64,000 nt of DNA, from assembly GCF_042688385.1 (NCBI RefSeq), contig NZ_JBHUPY010000001.1:868001-932000 (forward strand), read 5' to 3'. A program made the position numbers and the translations under genes. The stretch is from Herpetosiphon sp042688385 (lineage in GTDB: Bacteria; Chloroflexota; Chloroflexia; Chloroflexales; Herpetosiphonaceae). Within the stretch, counting starts at the first letter, position 1; each line of letters begins with the position of its first letter. Of the stretch, positions 9,401 through 17,449 are shown in pieces. The notes under the pieces were generated by a model, which did not search any database, was not told where the DNA came from, and saw only the letters and a list, made by a program, of their open reading frames with translations.

Positions 9401-9744
9401 TGCTCAGGGTCAAGCTCGCGCCAAAACCTCACATTCCAACTAGCCAGATTAAGATCTTCGTCAACCCGTTGATTGAGCGTTTCGCGGCCTCGCTCACGAA
9501 TCAAATACGATTGAGCATCGTTGTTCGAGCCAAAGGTGATAGTTTGGGTAAAGTTGCTGGGATCGCCACCCACTCCTAACACTGCATACACCGAACCCTG
9601 CAACGCTGCATCACGATCCACGTTGAAGCGAATCTCGGCCATTGGCGTTGATTCAGCAGCAAATACAATGGCTAAGAAAATTCCAAATACGGCTAAAAGA
9701 ACAAATCTTGGGGGAATCAGTCGTTTGGTATCAGGCTTGTGCAC
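6460..9744 (-). CDS. Large duplicated polytopic membrane protein with CPBP (CAAX-protease-like) intramembrane protease domain
   Basis: The 1094-residue protein starts at GTG 9744 with GGAGGG upstream. After an N-terminal membrane helix there is a soluble domain to about residue 235, then several helices. The CPBP glutamic protease motifs are visible: GEELIFR (Glu pair at about residue 417), a His in ALHATYP, and HYTYN. From about residue 570 the same plan starts again: membrane helix, soluble domain, then helices. The soluble domains share PNRTDHTFIWQ (about 173) and PNRSDYSFVWQ (about 731), so the protein looks like a tandem duplication of a roughly 550-residue unit. No EExxxR motif is seen in the second half. 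CPBP proteins serve in prenyl-protein processing or bacteriocin immunity; the substrate here is unknown. Confidence 0.85.
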   Translation of the reverse strand: MHKPDTKRLIPPRFVLLAVFGIFLAIVFAAESTPMAEIRFNVDRDAALQGSVYAVLGVGGDPSNFTQTITFGSNNDAQSYLIRERGRETLNQRVDEDLNLASWNVRFWRELDPEQWVVSISPTTGRILAINHIRPDEAAGPKLSQAEALLLAQKKLQIPLDQLTLLDQFTTQQPNRTDHTFIWQRRDLADAEAQYRYSVTIAGNDLGQISEYYWLPQSWYLEKDWQLRRGGLLNHTGWTLTYALTALIGVAWFIQARRGRLRWRWALHLFAAVAVVGVLVMLNSIPLDLAHYDVNQSLPVYWGNVLGGYIGQLVTIATTIILAGMAGEALVWEKTEGAVSLSETLTKRGLVSRPVVQALWVGGLVGIFQLGFVSAFYALGNRYFGVWSPVTPLYDDTIATPFPALYGMALGLLPAIGEELIFRLGGITVLTRYFGRPKLAIIVTAVVWAALHATYPQHPFYIRVVELSIIGILFGFLSLRYGVLASIAAHYTYNASLYVPLFWQTNTFYLLSGIAAAALVLWLLVPSIIRQLRGIPLENDNTIRAALPPLVPDAVVPQLTWKWRRDWFLVAGLSGVVVILLLVIGLNRAPALVRNGMREDLVARTEAIAQASKIDLSGLNPSVTAVADWVDLDLAYIYDQLDEREIRLAIDKGTPRAWSVRWSNWDRPEYSWLVYLDPAGQLLSYRLGLPENASAISTTLAQAQTIATNHASQFIRLDDYELTNTSTSQKPNRSDYSFVWQTEMPWIGQAYRRFEVTVAGDQVITSSPAMYTPPEYRRERDQTTLGESILSNLRSALRTIPATILPILGLIGIFRRRTELWSWVWLGVVVGIGYLIQGAGRWTFAQVSEGPRFILAISQTIANAVLNGGELALLGAGAATAWNLTKKEQQLPLEAFIRAIPHRLQDFVADRAQVLRRESVVLGILLVPGILLIRSLVNTTTAKAGFWASVQPLNAQSAMLDILLQATFDAITTSLLLIGSLSMLTWVVRGKQQIALAITCLGMALTLLPLREPMQWLILGLSVLISIWLGRTLRWNGLALAVALWLANILPAALTLLATTPRSWQLNGAALLVLFCGFCGWYFGGWWQTQNAEN

Positions 9745-9779
9745 GCCAGCCCTCCATCGCTGTTAGGTTGCTACGCCTA

Positions 9780-10081
9780 GTATAAAGCAAAGTCAAAAAG
9801 AACATAGAACATAGAGCATAGAACATAGGGCAAGAGATGAGGGATCAGGATTCAGGGATGAGGCTATAGGTTTTTGGCTATGGGAACAGCAATCAAACAA
9901 TCATTCGTGTCATTCATGCAATTCGTGGCTAAAAAATTAGCCTTCGCGTCCTTCGCGTTCTTCGCGGTTTCTCCCGTTCGTGTTGCTTCGTGTCCTTCGT
10001 GGATCGAATATTTAACGCAACGGGACAGAGGGATGAAGAGCATAGACGTACTGGTACATGAGGTTAACCATGGCTTGATCC
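9780..10081. repeat. Mosaic short-word repeat tract
   Basis: Contains GAACATAGAACATAGAGC runs, a GATGAGGGATCAGGATTCAG run, and several CTTCGCGTTCTTCGCGG words. A possible frame at 9874-10125 is translated repeat and is not taken as a gene. Together with 10082-10620 this makes a gene-free stretch of more than 900 bases. Confidence 0.75.
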
Positions 10082-10210
10082 TCTCACCCCAACCCCTCTC
10101 CCACGTGGCGGGCGAGGGGCTTTGATTCCATGGTTTTGCGCCGATTCTTCGTCAAAACGACGGCTCCCCTCGTCCGCGTTCAGTGGGAGAGGGGGTTTGG
10201 GGGTGAGGGA
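10082..10210. repeat. G/C-rich palindromic element, copy 1
   Basis: The outer arms are CTCTCACCCCAACCCCTC and its near-complement ending GGGGGTTTGGGGGTGAGGG. Each arm also holds its own smaller palindrome (CCC...GGGCGAGGGG and CCCCTCG...GGGAGAGGGG), so the whole can fold as a branched hairpin. The middle 45 bases differ from the other copies. Related copies are at 12987, 21675, 31477 and 46810, with a short form inside cobD. Confidence 0.85.
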
Positions 10211-10620
10211 ACATGGTTGCTAATCCAATGTACCAGTACACAGAGAGCATAGAACATAGAACAGAGGGCCAAGGGATCAGGGATCAGGCTATAGGCTTTG
10301 GGCTATGGGAACAATAATCAAGCGAATCTGTGTCATCTGTGGCAAAAAATAGTTATTCGTAGAATTCGTGGCTAAAGAATCAAGTCTGCTGATATTTCTT
10401 GGATCAGTGTTTCAACGCAGAGGCGCAGAGAAACGATGGCTTTGGGCTAGCGGAACACCTATTGGCATTTGCAATGAATCCCCAATAGCCAAAAGTCTAT
10501 AGCCTATAGCCAATTCCCCTTCGTTCGTTTCATCGATTAAACTGATCCCTGAACCATTGCCCCTAACCCCTCGTTGCCAACTTGTCGAAAAACAGAGATT
10601 AGGGTATTGTTTGCAGGCGT
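10211..10620. repeat. Mosaic short-word repeat tract upstream of the DedA gene
   Basis: Recurring words seen are AGAGCATAGAACATAGAAC, GGGATCAGGGATCAGGC, TTCGTAGAATTCGTGG, AACGCAGAGGCGCAGAG, and reversed forms such as CTGATCCCTGAACC. No coding region is supported. Confidence 0.7.
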
Positions 10621-10671
10621 GGCCTTCAGATGCCACCCACCAAACCCCCACTTAAAGGAGCAGAAACACTC

Positions 10672-11322
10672 ATGTCAGCAATAATGGACAAAGTTCAAGA
10701 AATTATTACTGCGATTATTAACTTATTAAGCTACCCAGGCATTGCATTGGTGATGTTTGCCGAAAACCTCTTTCCCCCCATCCCTTCAGAATTGGTCATG
10801 CCCTTTGCTGGTTTTAATGTTGGCAAAGGCGAAATGAATCTTGTTGCTGTGATGATTGCGGGCACAATTGGCGCAGTTTTAGGTGCGCTAGCCCTCTATT
10901 ACATAGGCATGTGGGCCGATGAAACGATTATTCGGCGCTTTATTCGGCGCTTTGGTAAATTCTTTTTCATTAGCGAAGCTGACATCGATAAAACCCTCGC
11001 CTTCTTTGAAAAACGCGGCGAAATTGTGGTCTTTACCGGGCGCTTGATTCCCTTGGTGCGCAGCTTGATCTCGATTCCTGCTGGCATGAATCGCATGCCA
11101 ATGGGCCGCTTTTTGCTCTGGACGACCTTTGGCTCGTTGATTTGGAATGGCATTTTGACCTATGCAGGCATCGTGCTTGGCGCGCAATGGGAAAATGTGC
11201 TAGGCCTCGTCGATCGCTACGAAAAAGTTGCTTTTGCAATTATTGGCGTGTTCGGGATTTGGTTTATTGCAAGTCGTGTTGTCAAAGCCCGTCGCAATCG
11301 CGCCCAATCGAAGCAGGTCTAA
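10672..11322 (+). CDS. DedA family integral membrane protein
   Basis: ATG at 10672 is preferred over an in-frame ATG at 10630 because AAAGGAG lies 11 bases upstream of it. The 216-residue protein has the DedA/SNARE-associated (VTT) fold: FAENLFPPIPSELVMPFAG near the N terminus, a conserved re-entrant glycine-rich segment, and the signature GRLIPLVRSLISIPAGMNRMP. Four to five hydrophobic segments are visible, and the tail is basic. DedA proteins are membrane transporters linked to undecaprenyl-phosphate or phosphatidylethanolamine flipping and to membrane stress tolerance. The exact lipid is not deducible. Confidence 0.92.
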   Translation: MSAIMDKVQEIITAIINLLSYPGIALVMFAENLFPPIPSELVMPFAGFNVGKGEMNLVAVMIAGTIGAVLGALALYYIGMWADETIIRRFIRRFGKFFFISEADIDKTLAFFEKRGEIVVFTGRLIPLVRSLISIPAGMNRMPMGRFLLWTTFGSLIWNGILTYAGIVLGAQWENVLGLVDRYEKVAFAIIGVFGIWFIASRVVKARRNRAQSKQV

Positions 11323-11355
11323 GCCAAAGCCATTCCCCCGACCGATTGCAAATCG

Positions 11356-11389
11356 ATCACGGTACGTATGATTAGCTGCGTACCGTGAT
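11356..11389. other. Hairpin between the DedA gene and the next gene
   Basis: An 11-bp perfect inverted repeat (ATCACGGTACG and CGTACCGTGAT) has a 12-base loop. It lacks a long T run, so it may be a weak terminator or a mRNA processing/stability element. Confidence 0.55.
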
Positions 11390-11411
11390 TTGCCGTTAAC
11401 AAGGAGTTTTC

Positions 11412-11810
11412 ATGTCCGTTTTTGTCGAACAAGAAGCCATTTTAGAATTATTGCAAAGCTCGCGGGCCGCTAGTTTGGCTGCGCTCCAACATTTGCCAGC
11501 AATCGATTTAGCGCAGTTAATTGCGCTTGAGCAACAAGCAACCAAGGATTGTGCTGCCCATGCCAAGCAACCAGCGCAGCTTGTGGCCGAGGCAAGTAGT
11601 TATGAGCAATGGCAAGCGCAACGCCAACATTTAGCTGCAACCATCGCCGCAATTCCATGGGCCAGCTATGGCCAGCGCATCCAAACACCTGCTGGTCCAA
11701 TCTATTTGGGCGAGTTGGTTAAGCGTTTGATTGCTGCCGAGCATCAGCAATTGAGCCAACTGCTTCAGGCTGGCCAACACCCGCCAATTATTGCCCAATG
11801 GGCCGATTAA
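11412..11810 (+). CDS. Hypothetical protein, 132 residues, possibly DinB-like helical
   Basis: The start has AAGGAG about six bases upstream. The product is almost all helical, rich in Ala, Gln and Leu. The segment LGELVKRLIAAEHQQLSQL resembles the last helix of DinB/mycothiol-transferase-like four-helix bundles, which often carry a metal-binding His; only this one His-containing helix is convincing. No signal peptide or membrane helix is seen. The gene is convergent with aroQ and their 3' ends overlap by four bases. The function is unknown. Confidence 0.75.
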   Translation: MSVFVEQEAILELLQSSRAASLAALQHLPAIDLAQLIALEQQATKDCAAHAKQPAQLVAEASSYEQWQAQRQHLAATIAAIPWASYGQRIQTPAGPIYLGELVKRLIAAEHQQLSQLLQAGQHPPIIAQWAD

Positions 11811-12241
11811 GCCTGCTTGCGCTGAGCAAACCAATCAATTGCATACAGGTAGCCATGCCAGCCTAGCCCGCTAATTTGGCCTTGGGCAATCGCAGCCACA
11901 ACCGAATGATGGCGAAACGTTTCGCGCGCATAGACATTCGATAAATGAACTTCGATAATTGGCACATCCATCAAGGCCAAGCTATCGCGCAAGCTCAAAC
12001 CATAATGGGTCAGTGCGCCTGGGTTGATAATGATGCCCTGAATGTTGCCATAATGCGCATGCAGCGTATCGACCAACACGCCTTCGTGGTTCGATTGGGC
12101 GAAACTCAATGCGATGCCTGCGGTGCTGGCGCGTTCGCTCATGGCGCTATGAATATCGGCCAGCGTGGTTGAGCCATAAATCGTTGGCTCGCGTTGGCCA
12201 AGCATGTTAAGATTTGGGCCTTGTAGGACTAAAAGATGCAT
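11807..12241 (-). CDS. aroQ: 3-dehydroquinate dehydratase, type II
   Basis: The 144-residue protein has the full type II dehydroquinase pattern: LVLQGPNLNMLGQREPTIYG with the catalytic Tyr at residue 22, QSNHEG, the INPGALTHYGLSLRD block with the catalytic His, and EVHLSN. It dehydrates 3-dehydroquinate to 3-dehydroshikimate in the shikimate pathway as a cytoplasmic dodecamer. Length matches the family. It stands alone, with no other aro gene adjacent, although trpE further along uses the pathway's product chorismate. It is divergent from the gene at 12325. Confidence 0.97.
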   Translation of the reverse strand: MHLLVLQGPNLNMLGQREPTIYGSTTLADIHSAMSERASTAGIALSFAQSNHEGVLVDTLHAHYGNIQGIIINPGALTHYGLSLRDSLALMDVPIIEVHLSNVYARETFRHHSVVAAIAQGQISGLGWHGYLYAIDWFAQRKQA

Positions 12242-12324
12242 GAATAGTGCTCCTGATTGCCAAATGCGCGGCTATTGTGCGCCGAAGCCCAAGCCTTGTC
12301 AATCGCAGCAAGCGAGGAACCACC

Positions 12325-12819
12325 ATGGAATTTGGATTAAACGCAGCTCAGCGCGACGCAATGCTAGCGATGTGGCAACACCTGAGTGCGCAAGAACTGC
12401 CAGAAGAGCGGCTTTCGTATGCTGGCTTGCAAGCCTTGCCGCGCTTGGTTGAGCAAGCCCTGAAAACTGGCGACCAAGCGAGCCTCACTGCTAGCCTGAT
12501 CAATCCACTGTATTGGCATCAGACGGCGAGCTATGGCCATGGCTTGTTGGCCCGCGAGCGCCGAGTGCCGATTGATCATGCGGCCTATCGTTTGAGTTGG
12601 TGGCTTTGGCTACGGCTGTACAATCTTGCCAACGCCAAGCTTTGGTTTGATCAAGGCCAGCGCTATGCCACATTGGTGCTGTTTGATGCAGAGCATCAAG
12701 AGCCAGCCACCTGCCCGCTGAACAATGCAACAACTGTCGAACTAGCAGCCGTGCTTGACCAGCGTTTGCTCGTGCCAAGTGGCTTTCATTGCCGCCATGT
12801 GCTGGTGGTAAGAGCATAG
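12325..12819 (+). CDS. Hypothetical protein, 164 residues
   Basis: ATG at 12325 is chosen because GAGGAA precedes it; the in-frame ATG at 12247 lacks a ribosome site and its extension overlaps the aroQ promoter region. The product is soluble and rich in Trp, Leu and Ala. It begins with a helical region (LNAAQRDAMLAMWQHL), has a Trp-rich centre (LSWWLWLRLYN) and ends in a beta-like HCRHVLVVRA. I do not recognise the family. It is followed by a repeat tract and probably forms a single-gene unit. Confidence 0.7.
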   Translation: MEFGLNAAQRDAMLAMWQHLSAQELPEERLSYAGLQALPRLVEQALKTGDQASLTASLINPLYWHQTASYGHGLLARERRVPIDHAAYRLSWWLWLRLYNLANAKLWFDQGQRYATLVLFDAEHQEPATCPLNNATTVELAAVLDQRLLVPSGFHCRHVLVVRA

Positions 12820-12986
12820 AGCCTAGAACATAGAACATACGGCAACCGAAACCACGAAGGACACGAAGAGCGCGAAGAACACGGAAGTGGCTATTGGCAT
12901 TTGGCTATCGGGATTTCTGAGCTACCACACCATGTTCCGATAGCCCATAGCTGTAATGGTTCATTGGATTGGCAATTAAGAACATG
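12820..12986. repeat. Mosaic short-word repeat tract
   Basis: Words seen are AGAGCCTAGAACATAGAAC, ACGAAGGACACGAAGAGCG and GGCTATTGGC-type motifs. No gene is supported. Confidence 0.65.
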
Positions 12987-13090
12987 CCCTCATCCTCATC
13001 CCCTCGCCCACTGAACGCGGGCGAGGGGAGCACTGTTTTCGTGGTTCCCCCTCGCCTCGCGGGCGGGAGAGGGGGCTAGAGGGTGAGGGG
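12987..13090. repeat. G/C-rich palindromic element, copy 2
   Basis: Outer arms CCCTCATCC... and ...GAGGGTGAGGGG; inner palindromes CCCCTCGCCC-ACTGAACGC-GGGCGAGGGG and CCCCCTCGCC...GGGAGAGGGGG. The ACTGAACGCGGGCGAGGGGA segment is the same as in the copies at 31477 and 46810. Confidence 0.85.
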
Positions 13091-13262
13091 ATCAGGCGGT
13101 GGTTAATGCTATGAACCATTACAGCTCTGTTCTCTGTTCTTATTTCGCCCTTCCTCCTTCATTATTCATCCTTATCCTATGCTCTATGTTCTTCTTTTTG
13201 ATTTCTGACTTCTGACTTCTGATTTGGCCTTCATCCCTCATAATTCATAATTCATAATTCCG
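13091..13262. repeat. Short-word repeat tract ahead of the ileS promoter
   Basis: Degenerate tandem words: TTCTCTGTTCTTATTTC, TTCTGACTTCTGACTTCTG, and TAATTCATAATTCATAATTC. No gene is seen. Confidence 0.7.
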
Positions 13263-13273
13263 CCTTTAGTCCT

Positions 13274-13303
13274 TTGACTGCTGACTTTTAATTATGGTAC
13301 AAT
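13274..13303 (+). promoter_or_regulatory. Sigma70-type promoter of the ileS leader
   Basis: TTGACT at 13274-13279 and TACAAT at 13298-13303 are separated by 18 bases. The predicted transcription start at about 13310 is directly before the T-box Stem I. Confidence 0.75.
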
Positions 13304-13309
13304 CGTGCC

Positions 13310-13591
13310 ACAGGCGTTGACGGAGCCGAGTAGTTGGGCCAAATCCTGAACCAGCGAGCGTGCAAATGGTGTGAGGCACGTATCAGCAATCCCAACCAAA
13401 ATCTCTCCTGAGCCGAACGCTGAACCCATTGGCAGTAAGCGAACCGGGTATCCCCCGTTATCGGGATGACGTTGTGATGGCAACGGCTTAAAGTGGGTAG
13501 CTCGTGCAAACGGCTATCAAGCAGGGTGGTACCGCGAGGTCTTTTCGATAACCTCGTCCCAGCAATGTGGGGCGGGGCTTTGTGTTTTTTA
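13310..13591 (+). promoter_or_regulatory. T-box riboswitch (isoleucine) controlling ileS
   Basis: The canonical antiterminator sequence AGGGTGGTACCGCG stands at 13523-13536. It is followed by a terminator: CCTCGTCCC (13552-13560) can pair with GGGGCGGGG (13569-13577) before a T-rich run. Near the 5' end, GGAG (13322-13325) pairs with CTCC (13405-13408) and GTTGGG pairs with CCCAAC. The internal loop between them has an AGTA-type left side and, on the right, ATC at 13401-13403, which is an isoleucine codon and the probable specifier. Uncharged tRNA-Ile binding would allow readthrough into ileS. A reading frame that starts at 13493 runs through this leader and should not be taken as the protein start. 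Confidence 0.95.
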
Positions 13592-13609
13592 GTCAACGAG
13601 GAGTCAACA

Positions 13610-16600
13610 ATGGCGTTTGCAGCAGTTGATCCCAAGGTGTCGTTTCCGACGCTTGAGGATGAGATCGCCGCTTGGTGGGAGGCTCATGGCATCGTCAAAA
13701 AGACGCTAGCCCATGGCGATGCTTCACGTCCGTTTGTCTTTTTTGAAGGGCCGCCAACTGCCAATGGTCGGCCTGGAATTCACCACGTTGAGGCTCGTTC
13801 GTCGAAAGATATTATGGTGCGCTTCAACCGCATGCTTGGCAAAAAGGTCATCGGCGCACGCGGTGGCTGGGATACTCACGGCCTACCAGTTGAACTCGAA
13901 GTTGAAAAGAAACTTGGTTTCGCGGGCAAACCAGACATCGAAAAATATGGCATCACTGAATTTAATGCTGCCTGCCGTCAATCAGTCTGGGATTACATCC
14001 AAGAATGGGAAAAGCTGACTCAGCGCATCGCCTTCTGGATCGATCTCGAAGATCCTTACATCACCTACGACAACAAGTATATCGAGTCGCTGTGGTGGAT
14101 CTTCAAGCAATTGCACGAGCGCGAATTGCTGTATCGTGATTATAAAGTCACGATGCATTGCCCACGCTGTGGTACATCGCTCTCTGATCACGAAGTGGCT
14201 CAAGGCTACCAAGATAACACTGATGATCCGTCGGTTTGGATTCGCTTCAAGCATACGCCAAACAACCATGCCTTGGATTCCCAAGTGGCTGATGCAGCCT
14301 TTTTGGCTTGGACAACCACGCCGTGGACGTTGCCAGCCAACGCTGGTTTGGCGGTCAATCCTGAGGCAACCTATGTGCTGGCTGAGCACGAAGGCCAACG
14401 CTATATCGTTGCCGAAGCTTTGGTTGGCGCGGTTTTGGGCGAGGGTGCTACTACCGTCGCCAGCTTTACTGGTGCCGATTTGCAGGGCTTGCGCTATACG
14501 CCGCTCTTCGCTGGCGTTGGTGATAATGGCGCAGCGATCGATTTAAGCAGTGCCTATCGCGTTGTTGCCGATGAATTCGTTTCGTTGGAAGACGGCACGG
14601 GCATTGTGCACATCGCACCAGCCTATGGCGACTTGGAAATTGGCCGCAAGTATGGCTTGCCAACCTTGTTCTCGGTCGATTTGGCGGGCAAAGTGTTGAG
14701 TAGCTTTGAAAGCCTTGGCTTTGCTGGCTTGTTCTTCAAAGAGGCTGATTCCAAAATCACCCGTTATTTGAAAGAACAAGGCGCGTTGTTCAAATCTGGC
14801 CGCGTGCTGCACACCTATCCATTCTGTTGGCGCTGTAAAACGCCGTTGCTGTTCTATGCCAAGCAATCGTGGTACATCCGCACAACGGCCTTGAAGCAAC
14901 AATTGATCGACAATAACAAAAAGATCAATTGGGTGCCTGAGCATATCCAAGCTGGGCGTTTTGGCAATTGGCTCGAAAATAACATTGACTGGGCGATCAG
15001 CCGCGAGCGCTATTGGGGCACGCCGCTGCCAGTTTGGGCCTGCGATACTTGCCAACATGTTGATGTGGTTGGCTCGTTGGCTGAGCTTGGCGAACGTTGG
15101 GGCCAAGATACCGCCAATCTGGATATGCACCGCCCATTCGTTGATGCGCCAACGTGGTCATGCCATGCTTGTGAAGCGGGCACGATGCAGCGCATCCCCG
15201 ATGTAGCTGATTGTTGGTTTGATTCAGGCGCAATGCCCGTCGCTCAGTGGCATTATCCATTTGAAAATCAAGAACTGTTTGAGGTTGCTGGCCAAGCCGA
15301 TTTCATCTCGGAAGCCATCGATCAAACCCGTGGTTGGTTCTATACCTTGCACGCGGTTTCGACCTTGCTGTTTGATCGCCCAGCCTACAAAAATGTGATC
15401 TGTTTGGGTCACTTGTTGGATGGCAAAGGCGATAAGATGTCCAAATCCAAGGGCAACATCGTTTCGCCATGGGAAGTGGTCGAGAAGTATGGCGCTGATG
15501 CGGTGCGCTGGTATATGTTTGCCGCAGGCCAGCCCTACAACCCACGCCGTTTCTCAGCCGATCTGGTCAGCGAATCGTTGCGCCAGTTCTTGTTGACCTT
15601 GTGGAATACCTATAGCTTTTTCACAACCTATGCCAATGTCGATGGCTGGACACCAGAAGTTGCCCAAGGCGATTTGGCAGCGATCGATCGCTGGGCCTTG
15701 GCGCGGCTCAACGGTTTGGTGCGCGATGTGCGCAACGATCTGACCAATTACGACATGAACACGCCCGCCAAGCGGCTCGAACAATTCGTTGACGAGCTTT
15801 CGAACTGGTATGTGCGGCGCAATCGGCGGCGCTTCTGGGGCAGCGAGATGAATGGCGATAAGCAAGCTGCCTATTCAACCTTATACACATGTTTGGTGAC
15901 GATCAGCAAGCTGATGGCTCCCTTCACGCCATTTGTGGCCGAATCGCTGTATCAAAACTTGGTGCGCAGCTACGACCAAAACGCCGCTGAGAGCGTGCAT
16001 ATGGCCTTGTTCCCAGAAGCCGATTTGAGCTTGATTGATGATGAATTGATCCGCAAGACCGACCTGTTGCTCAAAGCCGTCAGTTTGGGCCGTGCCGCGC
16101 GCAAAAACGCTGGCATGCGCGTGCGCCAACCGCTGAGCGAAGTGCTGGTGCGTTTGCCACGCGGTGAGCAACTGGCTGAATTGAGCGCCGAACTCAGCGA
16201 CGAACTGAACATCAAGGCGGTGCGCTGGCTGGGTGTTGGCGATGGCTTGGTCAGTTATCGCTTCAAACCCAACTTGCGCTCAGTAGGCAAGAAGTTTGGC
16301 AAGCTTGTGCCAGCCTTACGCGAAGTCTTGGCTGGCCTCAGCAGCGAACAAGCAGCCGATGCAGCGCATAAAGTTGAAACTGGCGCAAGCTTCGAGGTCG
16401 AGGTCGAAGGCCAAACCCTCACCTTGGCTGCCGACGATGTGCTGATGGAAGCTTCATCGCCAGAAGGCTACGCTGTGGCCGAAGGCGAAGGCTTGTTGGT
16501 GGCTTTGGTCACAACCTTGACCGACGAATTGCTACGCGAAGGCATCGCCCGAGAAATCGTGCGCAACCTCAACGATGCCCGCAAAGCAGCCGATTTGGCG

Positions 16601-16795
16601 ATCACCGATAAGATCAACGCTACTTTAGGCAGCGAAGTCGATTTGGCAGCAGTTGTGGCTGAATATGCCGATTACATCAAGGCCGAAACCTTGTGCGAAA
16701 ACCTGAGCGTTGGCGATGCCAGCGCCAACCAACACACCAGCACAATGGAGTTGGAACAAGGCAAACTGAGCCTTGGCATCAGCAAAGTCGCTTAA
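13610..16795 (+). CDS. ileS: Isoleucyl-tRNA synthetase
   Basis: ATG at 13610 follows CGAGGAG and gives a 1061-residue protein, the size of the long IleRS class. Visible features are the HIGH-like motif (PPTANGRPGIHH), the WDTHGLP block, zinc-type cysteines (CPRCGTSLSDHE and later CHACEAG), a Rossmann fold split by the CP1 editing domain (TTTPWTLPAN, DGTGIVHIAPAYG), and KMSKSKGN. The anticodon-binding domain follows. The enzyme charges tRNA-Ile and edits valine. Expression is governed by the T-box leader directly upstream. An upstream in-frame start at 13493 lies inside the leader and is rejected. Confidence 0.98.
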   Translation: MAFAAVDPKVSFPTLEDEIAAWWEAHGIVKKTLAHGDASRPFVFFEGPPTANGRPGIHHVEARSSKDIMVRFNRMLGKKVIGARGGWDTHGLPVELEVEKKLGFAGKPDIEKYGITEFNAACRQSVWDYIQEWEKLTQRIAFWIDLEDPYITYDNKYIESLWWIFKQLHERELLYRDYKVTMHCPRCGTSLSDHEVAQGYQDNTDDPSVWIRFKHTPNNHALDSQVADAAFLAWTTTPWTLPANAGLAVNPEATYVLAEHEGQRYIVAEALVGAVLGEGATTVASFTGADLQGLRYTPLFAGVGDNGAAIDLSSAYRVVADEFVSLEDGTGIVHIAPAYGDLEIGRKYGLPTLFSVDLAGKVLSSFESLGFAGLFFKEADSKITRYLKEQGALFKSGRVLHTYPFCWRCKTPLLFYAKQSWYIRTTALKQQLIDNNKKINWVPEHIQAGRFGNWLENNIDWAISRERYWGTPLPVWACDTCQHVDVVGSLAELGERWGQDTANLDMHRPFVDAPTWSCHACEAGTMQRIPDVADCWFDSGAMPVAQWHYPFENQELFEVAGQADFISEAIDQTRGWFYTLHAVSTLLFDRPAYKNVICLGHLLDGKGDKMSKSKGNIVSPWEVVEKYGADAVRWYMFAAGQPYNPRRFSADLVSESLRQFLLTLWNTYSFFTTYANVDGWTPEVAQGDLAAIDRWALARLNGLVRDVRNDLTNYDMNTPAKRLEQFVDELSNWYVRRNRRRFWGSEMNGDKQAAYSTLYTCLVTISKLMAPFTPFVAESLYQNLVRSYDQNAAESVHMALFPEADLSLIDDELIRKTDLLLKAVSLGRAARKNAGMRVRQPLSEVLVRLPRGEQLAELSAELSDELNIKAVRWLGVGDGLVSYRFKPNLRSVGKKFGKLVPALREVLAGLSSEQAADAAHKVETGASFEVEVEGQTLTLAADDVLMEASSPEGYAVAEGEGLLVALVTTLTDELLREGIAREIVRNLNDARKAADLAITDKINATLGSEVDLAAVVAEYADYIKAETLCENLSVGDASANQHTSTMELEQGKLSLGISKVA

Positions 16796-16802
16796 TCGAA
16801 GC

Positions 16803-16841
16803 TCAATGCGGCGTATGCACTCACAGCATGCGCCGCATTGA
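16803..16841 (+). terminator. Strong hairpin after ileS
   Basis: TCAATGCGGCG pairs with CGCCGCATTGA, with further partial pairing toward the loop. The stem is 11 bp or longer but is followed by a mixed AACATTAATCATT tail instead of a clean T run, so it may only attenuate transcription into the next gene. Confidence 0.6.
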
Positions 16842-16864
16842 ACATTAATCATTCAAGGAACATT

Positions 16865-17200
16865 ATGCTTTTACATATTATTTCGCCAGAAGAATGGCAA
16901 CATGCCGTAGCTGCTGGCGAATATCGCCCAGCCTCGTTGGGCGACGAAGGCTTTATTCATTGTTCAACGCTTGAGCAAGTGTTAACTCCAGCCAATTCGT
17001 TTTATCGCGGCCAAGCTGGATTACAATTGTTGTGTATCGATCCTGCTTTGCTCCAAGCCAAATTGGTCTACGAAGATTGCTACGAAACGGGCATGCAATT
17101 TCCGCATATTTACGGCCCGCTCAACCTCGATGCTGTCGTGAAAATCGTCGATTTTCCAGTCAAGCCCGATGGTACGTTTGATCAGCCGCAGCTGGATTAA
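16865..17200 (+). CDS. DUF952 family protein
   Basis: ATG at 16865 has AAGGAA upstream. The 111-residue product has the DUF952 layout: LHIISPEEW at the N terminus, GDEGFIHCST, LLCIDPALLQAKLVYED, FPHIYGPLNLDAVVKIVDF. This compact fold is related to the ADP-ribosyltransferase/RNA 2'-phosphotransferase group, and members are uncharacterised. It is 70 bases after ileS with a hairpin between. Family assignment is confident; function is unknown. Confidence 0.9.
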   Translation: MLLHIISPEEWQHAVAAGEYRPASLGDEGFIHCSTLEQVLTPANSFYRGQAGLQLLCIDPALLQAKLVYEDCYETGMQFPHIYGPLNLDAVVKIVDFPVKPDGTFDQPQLD

Positions 17201-17405
17201 ATCGAGGGGCTAGTTGTCAGGGGCCAGGAATCGGGAATTTAACGCAGAGGTGCAGAGAACCGAAGGATGAAGGATGAAGGATGAGGGATGAAGGCTATTG
17301 GCTCTTGGCTATCGGAACATGCTTCGTGGAATTCGTGGCAAAAATGCCCTTCGTGTTCTTCGCGTCCTTCGTGGTTCCCATTCTTCGTGCTCTTCGTGGT
17401 TCAAA
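17201..17405. repeat. Mosaic short-word repeat tract before the amylase gene
   Basis: Contains GGGGCTAGTTGTCAGGGGCC, AACGCAGAGGTGCAGAG, tandem GGATGAAGGATGAAGG, and inverted CTTCGTGTTCTTCGCG words. TACAAT at 17412-17417, just after the tract, may be the -10 of the amylase gene. Confidence 0.7.
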
Positions 17406-17449
17406 TCCCGCTACAATAGCCGAAGCACTCTGCTAGTGAAGGAATACCT

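Noticed and set aside
9874..10125. Possible 83-codon gene on the plus strand
   Set aside because: Its sequence is translated repeat words (CTTCGCG runs) without a ribosome site or family.
13493..13609. N-terminal 39-codon extension of ileS
   Set aside because: It lies in the T-box antiterminator/terminator; ATG 13610 has a ribosome site and matches the family.
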